NCBI GenBank assembly: GCA_005406025.1
Contig: BGZK01001008.1
Coordinates: 62,001-126,000 of the forward strand
Direction of reading: 5' to 3'
Length of the DNA: 64,000 bases
Source: Eumeta japonica
Lineage: Eukaryota > Arthropoda > Insecta > Lepidoptera > Psychidae
The notes below the pieces were generated by a model. The model searched no databases, had not been told where the DNA came from, and saw only the letters and a list, made by a program, of their open reading frames with translations. The position numbers and the translations under genes are program-made. The stretch's first letter is position 1. Each line of letters begins with the position of its first letter. Below, in pieces: positions 22,121 through 33,490 of this stretch.

Positions 22121-22620
22121 AGGCACCCTTCCCTAACATTACGACCCTAAGGGACATCTAATCGCAGCGTTCCCGCGTTCCGTTATCCCCTCCAAGCTTT
22201 TCAGTACGAGCTGAAAATCTTCGTAACCTCATATACCGAGGTGCTTACTACTAAGCACCCATAGGGCAGTCGCGCACCAACAGCATCTGCCCGCCATTTC
22301 CGACGAAGACATTAAAGCCTTTGGGCTAACGACAGGGCCATTATCATGTTGTTTCAGGAAGTTTTTTAGTCTGTGCGAGTCGGACACACCCCTTGCGCCC
22401 TGCGGCATGGACTGCCCATAACGGGTGTTTTATTCCCTTTCTCCGTCGCAAGGGTTGAATTACAAAAAAAATGTGCATTCGTTGCAGTTGTACTCCAACC
22501 GCCATTTGTGAAGCTTGTACTGCAATAAACAAATCTGAACATCGAAACGCTGTCAATTATTTGCCCATACACCGCAAAAATCCGCACTCCGAGGCGATGG
22601 CTAAATCATCTCATAATTGA
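22121..22620 (+). other. LINE 3' region
   Basis: Holds GC-balanced sequence unlike the AT-rich flank. 'GGACTGCCCATAACGGGTGTTTTATTCCCTTT' wording, here with 'TCTCCGTCGCAAGGGTT', is familiar to me from 3' ends of Jockey-type elements in moths. No poly(A) or simple tail is evident. The border at 22620 is a guess. Confidence 0.5.
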
Positions 22621-23635
22621 AATATTTATAATTGATGAAATTAGCCAAATTGAATTATTCCTTATTGGTAAACGAAACTAGACCATCGAAGACAAGAGAT
22701 TAGTACGAAAATAATTTACAAGAATGTTTCGCTGCTTGGTGCGAAAGTAAACAAAAAAATTGTTTTAAATAATATCAATCAGTATTAATTTATTAACCAC
22801 GTGAAACCAGCTATTTTGAATTTGAAAGCAAATTATAAAATTTGCTTTGTATTGTGGCGTATTTTATTAAACAATATAATAACAATATAATGACACTTTA
22901 TTTTTAGTTCATTTTCCTTAAAAATAAATAAGGTAGCTAAATTATACAATTAAAATTTTTAAAGATAAAGCGCACGTTTACGTTTCAGAAAAATTAAAAA
23001 TTAACTGGAAATTACAATTATTATAACCACATACTATAATTATTAATATCTCAAAACTTATATAAAAAGCGAAGAACTGGGGATGGTATATTACAACTTT
23101 AACTTCAATACTAAATGGTAAATGTCTCAAAATATGGTACTTGTGGCTTACTTCATTTTCAAGAGAATTTTGATATGAAAATAAATCTATATCCATCGAT
23201 GTTAACAATTCGTCTTGAATTTGGGTCTATAAAAATAAACGGACGAAGCATTACCAAGCAACAATTAATTGACAGCCCCAGATAGAGTCAGGTATGCCAC
23301 TCTACTATAATACGTGTGACCCATAAAAGCACGTTTACATCTAAACAAGTCCGCCGGCTGTATTGAGCTTTCAATTTTAGCAGATTCACGTTAATGACGT
23401 TGTGTCAAGTATACTTACAAATATGAAGACCGCTACAATACAGTTTTTGGAACGTTGTTTAGCGATGCTGTCCTTTTTCCTCTATATTCACATTTACAGT
23501 AAATTAATAAACTATTTTTTTTAATAATGAATAAATTACGTGGAAAAATAAACTATAGCGTCGTAGTTTTTCACTCAAAGTAATCTAAACGATAATTTTA
23601 CTGGTAAAATATACGTAAGTTTTTTTGCATAAACG
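22621..23635. other. AT-rich sequence, no gene seen
   Basis: No repeat or coding signal recognised. Confidence 0.45.
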
Positions 23636-23866
23636 TCAGTCGTCTATATTGTTTTGGTAAGATTGGTAGGTACTTTCCCGGGGCACTGTCTGGGGAATGA
23701 CGACTGAAAAACCTCCAGCCAAGTCGTTAGTGAAATTAGCTATCCCAGATAACGTTCCATAGCAGGACGCCCGCTGCACTGTAACCAGATGCACCAATAA
23801 ATTTCCTCTATGTGCTCGCCACTGCAAGTTTCTAATGACACTAGAACCATTTCTGTTCTCAGTTGC
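23636..23866 (-). other. Orphan open frame, possible exon remnant
   Basis: A minus-strand frame of about 76 codons of balanced composition in AT-rich surroundings, ending at a TGA at 23636. Wording includes 'SVIRNLQWRAHRGNLLVHL', 'QRASCYGTLSGIANFTNDL' and 'GGFSVVIPQTVPRE'. It reads more like protein than neighbouring frames. There is no good ATG; the listed upstream start is TTG. A possible acceptor (pyrimidine-rich TCTAATTCCCC...GAGAACAG) precedes it. I do not recognise the family. It could be a fragment of a mobile element. Confidence 0.25.
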
Positions 23867-24352
23867 GGGGAATTAGACTTTTTTATAGTAGTATGTTTTG
23901 CTGTATAGATTCAAAGTAACATATTACAACATTACCACATTTAAATAATGTTATGCAAGTAAGTGAACAATTATAAATAAGTTAAATAGAGAAATAATAA
24001 ATTCATTTTTGATATTAATTTTGTTAATTCCAGCTTCGTTTGGATGGGAAAATAAGGTTACCTATGTCTTTTATCACATCATGACGTAATAAGAACTAAG
24101 GCTTTCTCGTAAATTCGGTGTTGTTGCAATTCGACAATAGCATAACTCACTTTCATAAAATTTTGTATGCTGATAAAACTCAAAAACTCACTGTAGCACA
24201 AAATACATGTAACTGTTTATTTGTATGGCTGTTTGTCTTTTAACTAAATAATGGATAAACCGATATTATTAATACTGATATACTTATTAAATACATTGTG
24301 GGGTAAAGTACAGTTACTGCTTATTTGTTTGTCTGCTAGTATATAATAGTAA
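23867..24352. other. AT-rich sequence, no gene seen
   Basis: Nothing recognised except that the wording at 24230-24260 and at 24960-25010 ('...AAACCGAT', 'GGTTTAATCGATT..CATAAAATTTGG') suggests that one older repeat was split by the MITE that follows. Confidence 0.35.
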
Positions 24353-24934
24353 AAGATCCGAACTTAGGTCAACCTTCACCGAGCTGATAATAGAATGAAA
24401 CATATTTTATAACAAATTTCGTATATTAGAAAATATATTAAAAATGGATTTGCTAAAAAAATCTAGGACAGAATATTTTTAATTATTTTTAAAAAATATT
24501 TTAAACCGGACCGGATTTTTTGCAGACAACCCTATATCAACGTGTTCGCAATAATACAGCGCTTATATTGATATATATTTTTTTATAATTTTAATAATAA
24601 AAAATATTTTTTTCTATTATCCAATCAAGTGAAGATAACTGGCATCGACATACCTTTTTCTACCTGACAACCGAGTAGTTTGTCCAGGTACATAGACAGA
24701 CCAACGGCTGCACATTCTATAAGTTTTATACTTTAAGTAAGGATAAAAATTTTCTTATTATCTTGATGTTGCAACATTGATTTGAAAAAATTTTTTTTTA
24801 AATAATTAAAATAGTCTGTTCAGGATTTTTTTAGCAAACCCATTTTTAATATATTTTCTAATATACGAAATTTGTTATAAAATATGTTTCATTCTATTAT
24901 CAGCTCGGTGAAGGTCGATTTAAGTTCGGATCTT
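24353..24934. mobile_element. Palindromic MITE with about 130-bp terminal inverted repeats
   Basis: The left end AAGATCCGAACTTAGGTCAA and the reverse complement of the right end (AAGATCCGAACTTAAATCGA) match. The match continues through 'CCTTCACCGAGCTGATAATAGAATGAAACATATTTTATAA' type sequence for about 130 bp with few differences. Total length is 582 bp, non-coding, with an AT-rich centre. I do not recognise the superfamily, and target duplication is unclear. Confidence 0.8.
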
Positions 24935-27510
24935 AGACTATAATTGTATGTGTTTCTTTAAATTGGAAAACGGTTTAATCGATTGTCATAAAATTTGGTA
25001 TTTGTTTACAGATTGTGTCATTATTTTATTTTATTTCATAGACTGTATTTATTTAATTGTTTTGCGCAGAGAAAGAAAGGAATAGAGGAGGAAAATAAAT
25101 ATTAAGATGGAGAAGTGTAGGTTTGAGGGAAAGATATAGAATGAGTCTAAATTAAAGGCAAAAGAGAGTGGGACCAAAAATAATAAAGGTCAAAATCTTG
25201 ATCAAAATTTTCTGTCCACACGATTTGAATTACGGGCAAAAGCTTGGTAACACATAAAACACTTAATATTTTAGGATGTTAATTATATTTTTTTTGTGAA
25301 ACATGAAATGATAAAACATGCGTTACAAAACTTTAAGAGACGAATTGAAACTCTTTAATTTGATAGTCTTATGTGTATGAAAGAACAGACACTATGCCAG
25401 TAATTAAACTCATACATAATAAAGATCTCTCACGGCCATCATTTTATTCATAATTTCATTTTGGGGCAAGGCGATGTTTTCTTTCTTTTTTCCCCGGTTA
25501 TAAATCTCGCACAAAGGCGGCGCGCACGCGAGTCACGCATAACATCTCATAGATTTATCTCCCGCACTTCTGTCCAAATTTAGATTTAAGGTTATGGTGG
25601 CCCGTAATTCACGCCGTTCTGACCGCACCCGTTTCTATTACGCGAGATTAAGAAAAATGACTGTTTGATTATTTCGTGATGTATTATCACTCAGTTAATA
25701 TTAATAAGGCGGTCACGAGGAAGGCGTGGAGTATTCGTGTTTTCTATAGGATCTTTGGTAAGCAGTTTGGTTGATTTGGTATTTTAGTTTGTTAACTGTT
25801 ATACATATTGTTATTACAGTACTTTCTCTCAGATATCTAATTTGGTAATCATATGGTCATAATAATATTAGAGTTAATATTGAAAAGGAGTGAGTGATGT
25901 TGAAATTAGTGCTGGTTGCGAGGTGATCAGCCTGTTTTCTTGGTTCATGGCGAGGTTCTGTGGTTCAAAAAGCAACCACCGGAATAAATGACGTATAAGT
26001 TTTTAGTTTAAACTAAATAAGACTACGTATGTGGTTCTTGATGTTGTCAGTTAATTGATAACTGCGGTCGGTAGCAACCATTGTTAGCTCCAAATCTTCA
26101 AAGCGCTAATGTGGAGGGTTGGACGAAGCCTCTAATCTAACGGAAAAATATTGAAAGACCTTCCGTCAATATTTTCATATTGCAGCTTCTGGTTTTTAAT
26201 GGGGTAATAAAAACCTGATGCAACAATGATCAAAATATTGTTTCTATACAATACGTGCTAGAAAATATAGCAAATCTTTTTTCTAATTTCGTATATTATT
26301 TAACATGTTATAAATAACGATTTCAGGCTATTATATACTTACTTTGTTGTGATGTAAATAACGCATCTAGATACGTAAAGAAATAATAATGTCACGAGAA
26401 AACATAAAAAGTATTATGGCATGCCTTGCCCGACTCAGAGAATTTTGGTATTTTAATGAGACTACAAAATAAAAGATGTGCTTATATTAAACTTGGTTTC
26501 TAGCTCAAATCACAATGATGTTAACAAACCAGTTGGAGATGGTAAAAAGGTGGCGTGCACTCTGAACATTCCGTTATGCCACATATCGCACTTAACGCTC
26601 ATCGGCTATGACTTACATGTATGCACCTTTTCTTGGGCTTATTAACCAAATCGAGGTAGCCAGTCTTTTAGAGCATTTACCGTAATAAAAACCACATACA
26701 TCTAACAAGTCAGATGTAAGTATTAAATCTATATCAGTAATGACTAAACCTTAATTAAAACTTTGACTTAATAGTCTAACACTGATGTTTTGATATTTTC
26801 TTACGATACGTAGGTGGCTTACTAAGTTTTTAAAATTTGGTGTTTTATCATTTTTAGTCGTTTTCTGTTATTATATTTATCAAATTGGTGGTTCTCCGAC
26901 ACGATGACGTTTGCATATAAATATTATCTACTACTTATATGAAATTAAAGAGACAATAACTATTATTTTTTTATGTCGTAGATGTATTATTTACATCAGG
27001 GGTTTTATTAATTTACAAATTATTAATTTATTATTATTCTTTGCTTTTATATTTCATATATTACTAGTAAACATACTATTAACGACAAATATCCTTATGT
27101 TGCAAGGGAAAAAGCGTATTTAAGGCCAAGCTTACGTGGTCCTGAATCATATAAAAATCTTGCAATAGTATATTATTTGTGATTTCAAGCAAAGAAAGCT
27201 GTATAATAATTCTCCCAATACACCGGCTTTAGCACAAGAGTAAAGAATGAGAAGTAGGATTTTGATAGTTTAACTTTGTATTAAAAAGTTGCATTTTATA
27301 ATAAAAAAAACCTTTAAGTATTCAAATACTATTAGTAATAAAAAAGCATTTAAAATATCATCATATTCTAGCATTGTTCTGTTCTTGTAGTTTGTAGCAT
27401 AGTTCACCATCCATACCATACTGTATTCACTACCTTAGTCTATTTTATCAAATCGTAATCATTCATTAACTTCATTCTTTTTAATTATCTCCTATGTTCA
27501 TAGTTTGTCT
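24935..27510. other. No gene seen; purine-rich tract and GC-richer patch
   Basis: 25070-25200 is strikingly purine-rich on the plus strand (almost no C). 25490-25650 is GC-richer ('AAAGGCGGCGCGCACGCGAGTCACGC') and may be regulatory. The rest is AT-rich with no coding sign. The frame at 26911-27123 is hydrophobic low-complexity and probably accidental. Confidence 0.4.
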
Positions 27511-27592
27511 TCTGTTCCGTACACCACCGTGCCTTACTATGTTCAACGTCGAGATATTGAACATGGTAAGGCAGGGTGGTGTATGGAACAGA
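27511..27592. repeat. Long hairpin: 36-bp arms, 10-nt loop
   Basis: The arm at 27511-27546 pairs with 27557-27592 at 33 of 36 positions. Two of the three exceptions would be G-U pairs if transcribed, leaving one true mismatch. The loop is CGTCGAGATA. The 82-nt total is the size of an animal microRNA precursor. It sits just before the degenerate hexamer repeat at 27593, so it may instead be the palindromic end of a mobile element. Confidence 0.85.
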
Positions 27593-27725
27593 ATCGAAAT
27601 CTACTTAGATTAAGACTGGGTTCAGAATCAATAGTGGGTTTACATTCGGAATCAAAAGTAAGACAAATTGACATCGAGAGAGGGATCGGGATCAGAATGG
27701 AGCACGAGATAGCGATCGGGATTAT
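27593..27725 (+). repeat. Degenerate GGGATC/GAATC hexamer-like array
   Basis: 'GAATCGAAAT', 'CGGAATCAAAAG', 'GAGGGATCGGGATCAGAATGG' and 'GCGATCGGGATTATGA' form a loose array. It resembles the reverse complement of the arrays inside the repeats at 12768 and 30143. It is non-coding. Confidence 0.45.
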
Positions 27726-29700
27726 GAATGAGAGCGTGTTCGGTCGATACACAAGATGAAGGAATTGATTATATGTCCACGGGCGCAGATGCGAGCATAG
27801 ACTAGACTATCTGTCTCTAATCCATTCCTTGAGGCTATTCCAATGAGCCCAAACACAATACCTCTGCTGTAAGTTAGTGGAGGAGTTGGGTATCCTGTAA
27901 ATTTCAGGTGATGCTGCAGCATTAATTCAAAGTTACTATGTCCTAATGCCATTGAAGTAACAGAATACCGAATTTCGACTTGATCAGACCTACGGAAGAC
28001 TCATATTCATCAATTAGAAAGGGGTTGAAAATATTCAAACTGCTGGACAAAATTTCTTAAATCATAGTTTAAAACACTCTCGATCAAGTCGTCTTTAAAC
28101 AAAAAATACTAAATAGAATTCGGTTCAGCCGTTTGGGAGCTATGAAACCATAGACAGATACACATACACACGTCAAACTTATAACACTCCCGTTTTGCGT
28201 ATGGGGTTAATAGATCCAATCGAATTAGCATGTGGTTTTAAACTTAGACCAAACCATTGTAGGATCAACTGACAACTAGGTGTCAAAGTTTTTTAACAAG
28301 ACGGTAAACAGATGAAATACACATGCACAGTCTATTCATTATTGTGATACAAAAAAACCAAATAAACTCATTATGGCTTTTCATAATGCAAATGTACTTG
28401 CAGTTATTTGGCCGTCTTGGCCTTTAAACGCCGGCATTGAAGAGGCTACCTAATAGAAGCCTTTTTTTTTTGTTAGCTTTTAATGGAACTAAGTATTGTG
28501 GAATTTATTAAATTATTTAGTTCATGTTAATTATTATTAATCAATGTTGGCATAAAGCATCACTAGTGCTAGTAATATTACATCAGCTATTGTTGCCAAT
28601 TTGTATCATAATAGTCTTGGCAGTAAGTACAATCTTTCGGAATTCCGGTACGCTTTCACTGAAAATTATGGATGAAGTGTCATTAGGTTCGTAATGACAT
28701 TTCAAGTTTTTGTAAACTGTGGCACTAAAAAATCCAAAAGTTCTATATCAACAATGACCCAAAAAATAAGATTTCAATTACAAAAAAAAATCGCTTACAG
28801 AAGAGGAAATTTCCTAAAATAAATTCCAACTCCCGGAACTCATATCGCCAGTATTTATAATTTTAATGTAGAGGCGAAAATAGTGCTCAAAACGTGTCGT
28901 ATCATTACGTGCTCTTGACACGATTCCAAGACAAAAAAGTAAACCATGGAATATAAATACTAAAGTACAATAAAATTCATGTAGAATTTAGATATATAAA
29001 TAAATAATAATCAGGTAAAAATTCATAAAAATTAAAAAAAATGCTATAATTGAAAATTAATATTTAAAAATAACAGTTTCTATTGCTCAAGGTATTGCAA
29101 AAATCGTTAAAAAATAGCGTGTTGTTTGTGATATTATTAAAAATTTGTTATTATTAAGAATCTAAACAATAATGTATTATTGTGTTAACATTTTTTTTTG
29201 TTGGTTAGGGAACCATTTTGTTGTTTATTAACATTTTTTTTATAGCTCTTTCGTATTCTCTATTTTTTTTTTGTTTATATTTATTTCTTTATTAATAAAA
29301 CAATTTGCTATGGGCAAACGAATTATATTTTACTAAACATCACAATAAATTCGAAACAAATCTATTAGGCTTTTTGAGGATTTTTTTCTATTTTTTTATA
29401 TAATTTAAAATATTTATCATCGCAGAACACATTTCAATTCAGTTTTAGACAGCATTAAATAATAAATAAGTATCCACATTATTCGTTTTAAGAACTACCT
29501 TTAAATTAAAATCATAAGAGTAAATGTCGATGGTAAAGTTCTGGAAATTGTAGGTAATTAGCTGTTTTCTTTGATATTTTCTGTATGTGCACTAATTTTT
29601 AAATTATGCGTAAAATAATAAATATCATTTTAAAATATATATAATAACTGTAACTTTTTGTACGTCATTTGGATTTTTTAGAGGCAATTGAGTTGTGATA
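27726..29700. other. No gene seen
   Basis: 28110-28200 ('GGTTCAGCCGTTTGGGAGCTATGAAACCATAGACAGATACACA') is a fragment of a common lepidopteran repeat tail. 27780-27960 has a minus-strand frame of balanced composition that I cannot assign. 28960-29640 is very AT-rich with many T-tracts. Confidence 0.4.
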
Positions 29701-29704
29701 AAAA

Positions 29705-29765
29705 CTTTATATGATAGACCGAAATCCACGCGGGCGAAGCTTCACACGGAAAGCTCGTATAGAAA
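29705..29765 (-). repeat. Fragment of the AACTAGCTTTCC interspersed repeat
   Basis: The reverse complement reads '..GAGCTTTCCGTGTGAAGCTTCGCCCGCGTGGATTTCGGTCTATC', matching in wording the starts of 12768 and 30143. Confidence 0.55.
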
Positions 29766-30142
29766 AAAATGTAGTTGTCTATCGGATGCTTCGTTTCATT
29801 GAAGGGCTAGTCTTTCAACTCATTGCTTATTTAAGTGTTTGGATTAAATGAAAACAGTAAAAGTATGAATATATTTAGAAAATTTTCAAATTTTTTTAAA
29901 GCACTACGATTTCCCCCGGCGCCTCGGCGACAGCGCGGTCATTCGTCCAAATAACGCTCGTTAACTTTCCGCTTTGTTACCGCCCAACGGTGATTATTTT
30001 AAGCTGCGTATTAACACGCGGTAGGCCATTTTTTACATCCACTTGCTGACTGTACTTACTCAACATCTCTGTGCGTAGGTACATTTATAATCTCGTCCGT
30101 TTTTCAAACGACTGCGTCTACTTTTTTTGACGTTATATGAAC

Positions 30143-30345
30143 AACTAGCTTTCCGCACGCTGCTTCGTCCGCGAATGCATAGAATGTGTTCTTTCATATT
30201 GAACGAACGTCAACCTCAACGTCGCTTCTGCTTTCAATTCAGGGACCCGTACCGTTTCTGATTTCGATCCCGGTCACGTTTTTTATTCTAACTCCAGTCC
30301 CACACTCGTTTTCAACGGCGGTCCCGTTCTGAAATTCACTTCGTT
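30143..30345 (+). repeat. Interspersed repeat with degenerate hexamers, second full copy
   Basis: Starts 'AACAACTAGCTTTCCGCACGCTGCTTCG', then 'CGCGAATGCATAGAATGTGTT' and a degenerate array ('TTTCTGATTTCGATCCCGGTCACG', 'TCTAACTCCAGTCCC'). It is collinear with 12768-12975. It is non-coding. Confidence 0.6.
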
Positions 30346-32700
30346 TTGAAATGCGTTGAGCGCGTCGTAATCAGAAGTTCGAGTGTAGGTTTTTCTTTTG
30401 AAGGTTGTTGCTCGTATTGTGACGTCTATAGCGTCTTTGATGCTAGCAATTATTATTTGACTTGAGACTTTTCAGGCGAAATATGGAAACGAGAATAACT
30501 TTTCCTGGCATCCAATTAAAATGAAATAAGACCTATATTCTGCTCCATGCCGAAATATATAAATAGTTCTGAAAACCGCATTAAAATTCTTTCAGTTGTT
30601 TCATAGACGAGCACGAAGAAACGGATAGACAGACAGAAAAATTAAAAATCATTGTTTCCTGTTATATTATCTTTCTCTTATTGCCCCCTCTCCTTTTGAC
30701 AGACATACCTGGTTTTGTTATATAATACAAACGTCAGAATTTTATCAAGACAACGTAGTTGTATTCTAAATGGAAATTTTTACTAACAGGTCGCAACTCT
30801 CGGGTAAACAAAAGAATCATATGTGAACGCCTCAATATACAGTCTTTCCGTTATTACGTACGTTCGGTCACTGAGTTATGAAAAAAATTAATTCATGTCC
30901 CTCGTATTAGTATGCGCAGCACGTCTGTAGTTTATTAAGAATGCACCGCTAGCCCTCGGGCCGAGCTCTCAAATATGCGACTCTAGGTGTGGATAGGTAC
31001 GAAACAAAACGAAAAACGAAACGAGTTTCGAATAGTTTGAATATATTCTCGTAACAGACCGAAGGGAAAGTTAATGGATGTTCATTCGCCGATGAACGGT
31101 TGGGAAACCACTTACATTATGTTTAATCCGTTGTTATATTTTAAGTATTAGGTATTTGACACGTAGCCCCAACAGTAGGCGGCGGCTGACAAGTTGATTT
31201 AACCGATCTCTTACAAAGTAAACCCTCGAACGGTCTCCATGAAATATGCATTAAATATTTACACAGAACGCGGAAGGCCCCCGGCGGGCGCCGTCGCCGG
31301 AGCCGACCGGCTGAGAAAAGATTTGCAATTCACTGAACTTTCAGCGGGGAAAAAAGCTCCTGAACAAAGCTCAGGAAGTGCGGGATCGAGATGAGCTTTT
31401 AAATACTGGACTGCTGAACGGTTTGGTTGAACGTCAAAGAGAAGACGAAACTTTAATTTGAATGAAAGACCGTTATTCTGAACAGTATATTATTTAAACT
31501 GCTGTAACCTTTGATGGGTATTATTATGAATCTAAAGATATAAAACACTATGCCCTACATAATACAATACAAAAATTATGATATTTACTGTAATTTAGTT
31601 TCTATTTTCAATTTCAATTAAAATATGTATTTTTTGCAGTTTGCATAATAAACAGCTTTCAAACTTTAATTTGAAAAATTTTATAATAACTGGTAAGGGG
31701 CGACAGACAACAAAATAAACATATTAGAAAATTCTCTTTGTGATCGTGCCCCGGTTTTGTTCGAAATTCACAGCTAAACGTATGCGCGTGGGGATTTTAT
31801 GAAGTCCTTCGCGTCGCCGAGCATTAGTTTTGTCAACAGACGAACGTTTCTACTTCCTCGGGCGGACACTTTAATATCGCTTTATTAAACGCATCAATTC
31901 GCGACGCGGCGGCGAGATGAAGCGGCCACTCGCGACCGCGCCCGACAGTCTCTACGCGTCGGACGGAGCATTCGTTATCCTCCATGTGAATAATCATTGG
32001 GGTAAGCGAGTGACCGGCAGGCTCTTCGAAAACAGGGAACGATGGAGCCGACGATCCGTTTTCTATTTAGGTATTTTTTTTTAAATATGCTATGCTTCAT
32101 GGATAATAGGCGTGATGAAATTGAATGTAAAAAACTATATTTTTTTTATGACCTTTATATATTGATACGCCCCTCGGTTCCGCTTGTGGTTTTCATACCC
32201 GAACTGTTTTATTCATCGTAACCAGTTCGTTAGTCCATCCGTCCGGTCGCCTGTCAGATTTACTTTTTATCCCTAAGCGATATAAGAGATTTTAATTTTA
32301 TTTATAATGCATTAATAATGTGGACTTTTAAAAATAATAGTACAATTTGAGAACTGTCGTCGATTTCGAGGTTTCCTATAAGAATAAATGGGGGAAATTT
32401 TTTATACGGTAAAATCATTTAATCAATGAATAGAACTGACCAATTTCAATATTTTCTATTTCTAGTATTTCTTCAAAATACTGACACTATGATCCTTTAT
32501 ATTCGAAAACGACAATTTTTTTTTGCGATATAAGTCTAAAAATTGTAAGGCAATAATTTGCCGTTAGTAATTTTCTAAAATTGACCAACAAAAATTAAAG
32601 TTATAGGTATACAAGAAATAATCTTCGATTAAAAAAAAATAGTTTAGAAAACCGCAAGAAATGTGATAAGCAAAATTAAAAGAAATTGAATGATGTGATA
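30346..32700. other. No gene seen; several GC-rich patches
   Basis: 30560-30640 contains another repeat tail ('TTCATAGACGAGCACGAAGAAACGGATAGACAGACAG'). GC-rich patches at 31268-31312 (CCCCCGGCGGGCGCCGTCGCCGG) and 31885-31965 (CGACGCGGCGGCGAGATGAAGC) contrast with AT-rich surroundings. They could be conserved regulatory DNA. No exons are recognised. Confidence 0.4.
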
Positions 32701-33334
32701 CAGTAGAACCTCGATAACTCAAACCTCGGTAACTTAAAAACCTCTATAACTTCAAAAAATAATATGTTCCCTTCCCATCACAGCCCAAATCCTCTATAAC
32801 TTAAAATACGCAACTTCTATAACTTAAATAAGTAATCTCTGTATTGGCCCTCAGTAACTTGAAGAAATGTTTCCACAACCTCTATAAGATTAAAATTGTT
32901 TGTACAAGAGTCATTCTGAAAGAGTGTGCATAACAAAAGGTTTCGGTATTTATTGCTTGCACGTGTTCACTAGTTAAATTGTTAACGTAAACAATACATA
33001 TGTCACCTATTGTTTGCTTCTTCGAAATTCTTTAAAGCTTTGCGGCGGTTAGCCTTAAGACATAAATAAGCCTTGAAGCATAAGTTTTTGATCATTGTCC
33101 TGGAAACATCGCATTACTTACTGTGTGATAAAACTGGATTAAAATAAATTCAAAAAGAAAACTAACAACATTCACATACGCTGATAAAGAGTGGAACAAG
33201 GGTACATACGTACTTATATACATACCTACCTCTATATTAACCTATCCCTAACATAGACCCTTGATAACTTAAAACCTCTATAACTTAAAATATTTTGTGT
33301 TTCCCTTGGACTTTAACTTATCGAGGTTCAACTG
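32701..33334. mobile_element. Pogo/Tigger-like MITE
   Basis: The left end CAGTAGAACCTCGATAACT is preceded by TA. The right end is its inverted copy (...AACTTATCGAGGTTCAACTG) followed by TG, a likely mutated TA. CAGTAGAACCTCGATAACT-type ends are typical of pogo/Tigger elements. The 634-bp interior has no transposase but iterates the terminal wording many times on the same strand (CCTCGGTAACTTAAAA, CCTCTATAACTTCAAA, CCTCTATAACTTAAAA, twice more near 33265-33290). Confidence 0.8.
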
Positions 33335-33422
33335 TGTAAGTACATACTTGTACCTCCAAAAATCTACTACACTTTATAAATTATTGTAATTTTTTTAACA
33401 CTTTCTCAGTGTAAAATAAGGT

Positions 33423-33424
<2 letters not shown>

Positions 33425-33483
<59 letters not shown>
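33425..33483. repeat. (TA)n microsatellite, about 59 bp
   Basis: An uninterrupted alternating TA run of roughly 29 units, ending TATGTATATA. Confidence 0.97.

Positions 33484-33489
<6 letters not shown>

Positions 33490-33490
<1 letters not shown>

Larger units (their letters stand above)
15985..22620 (+). mobile_element. Near full-length decayed Jockey-clade LINE with 5' tandem repeats
   Basis: About 6.6 kb containing, in order, a GC-rich 5' region with tandem repeats (16088-16906), a further 5' region, a gag-like ORF1, an ORF2 with endonuclease and reverse transcriptase, and a 3' region that ends near 22620. This order and the domain wording fit a Jockey-clade non-LTR element. All ORFs carry stops and frameshifts. 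Composition falls from strongly GC-rich at the 5' end to AT-rich at the flanks. Both ends are estimates: the 5' end is set by the start of GC-rich DNA and the 3' end by loss of recognisable sequence. Confidence 0.8.

Noticed and set aside
25895..25985. tRNA-like wording (GGTTC...)
   Set aside because: Does not fold into a cloverleaf. No tRNA gene was found anywhere in the window.
33425..33483. TA array as possible replication or promoter element
   Set aside because: Plain microsatellite. Nothing else supports a function.
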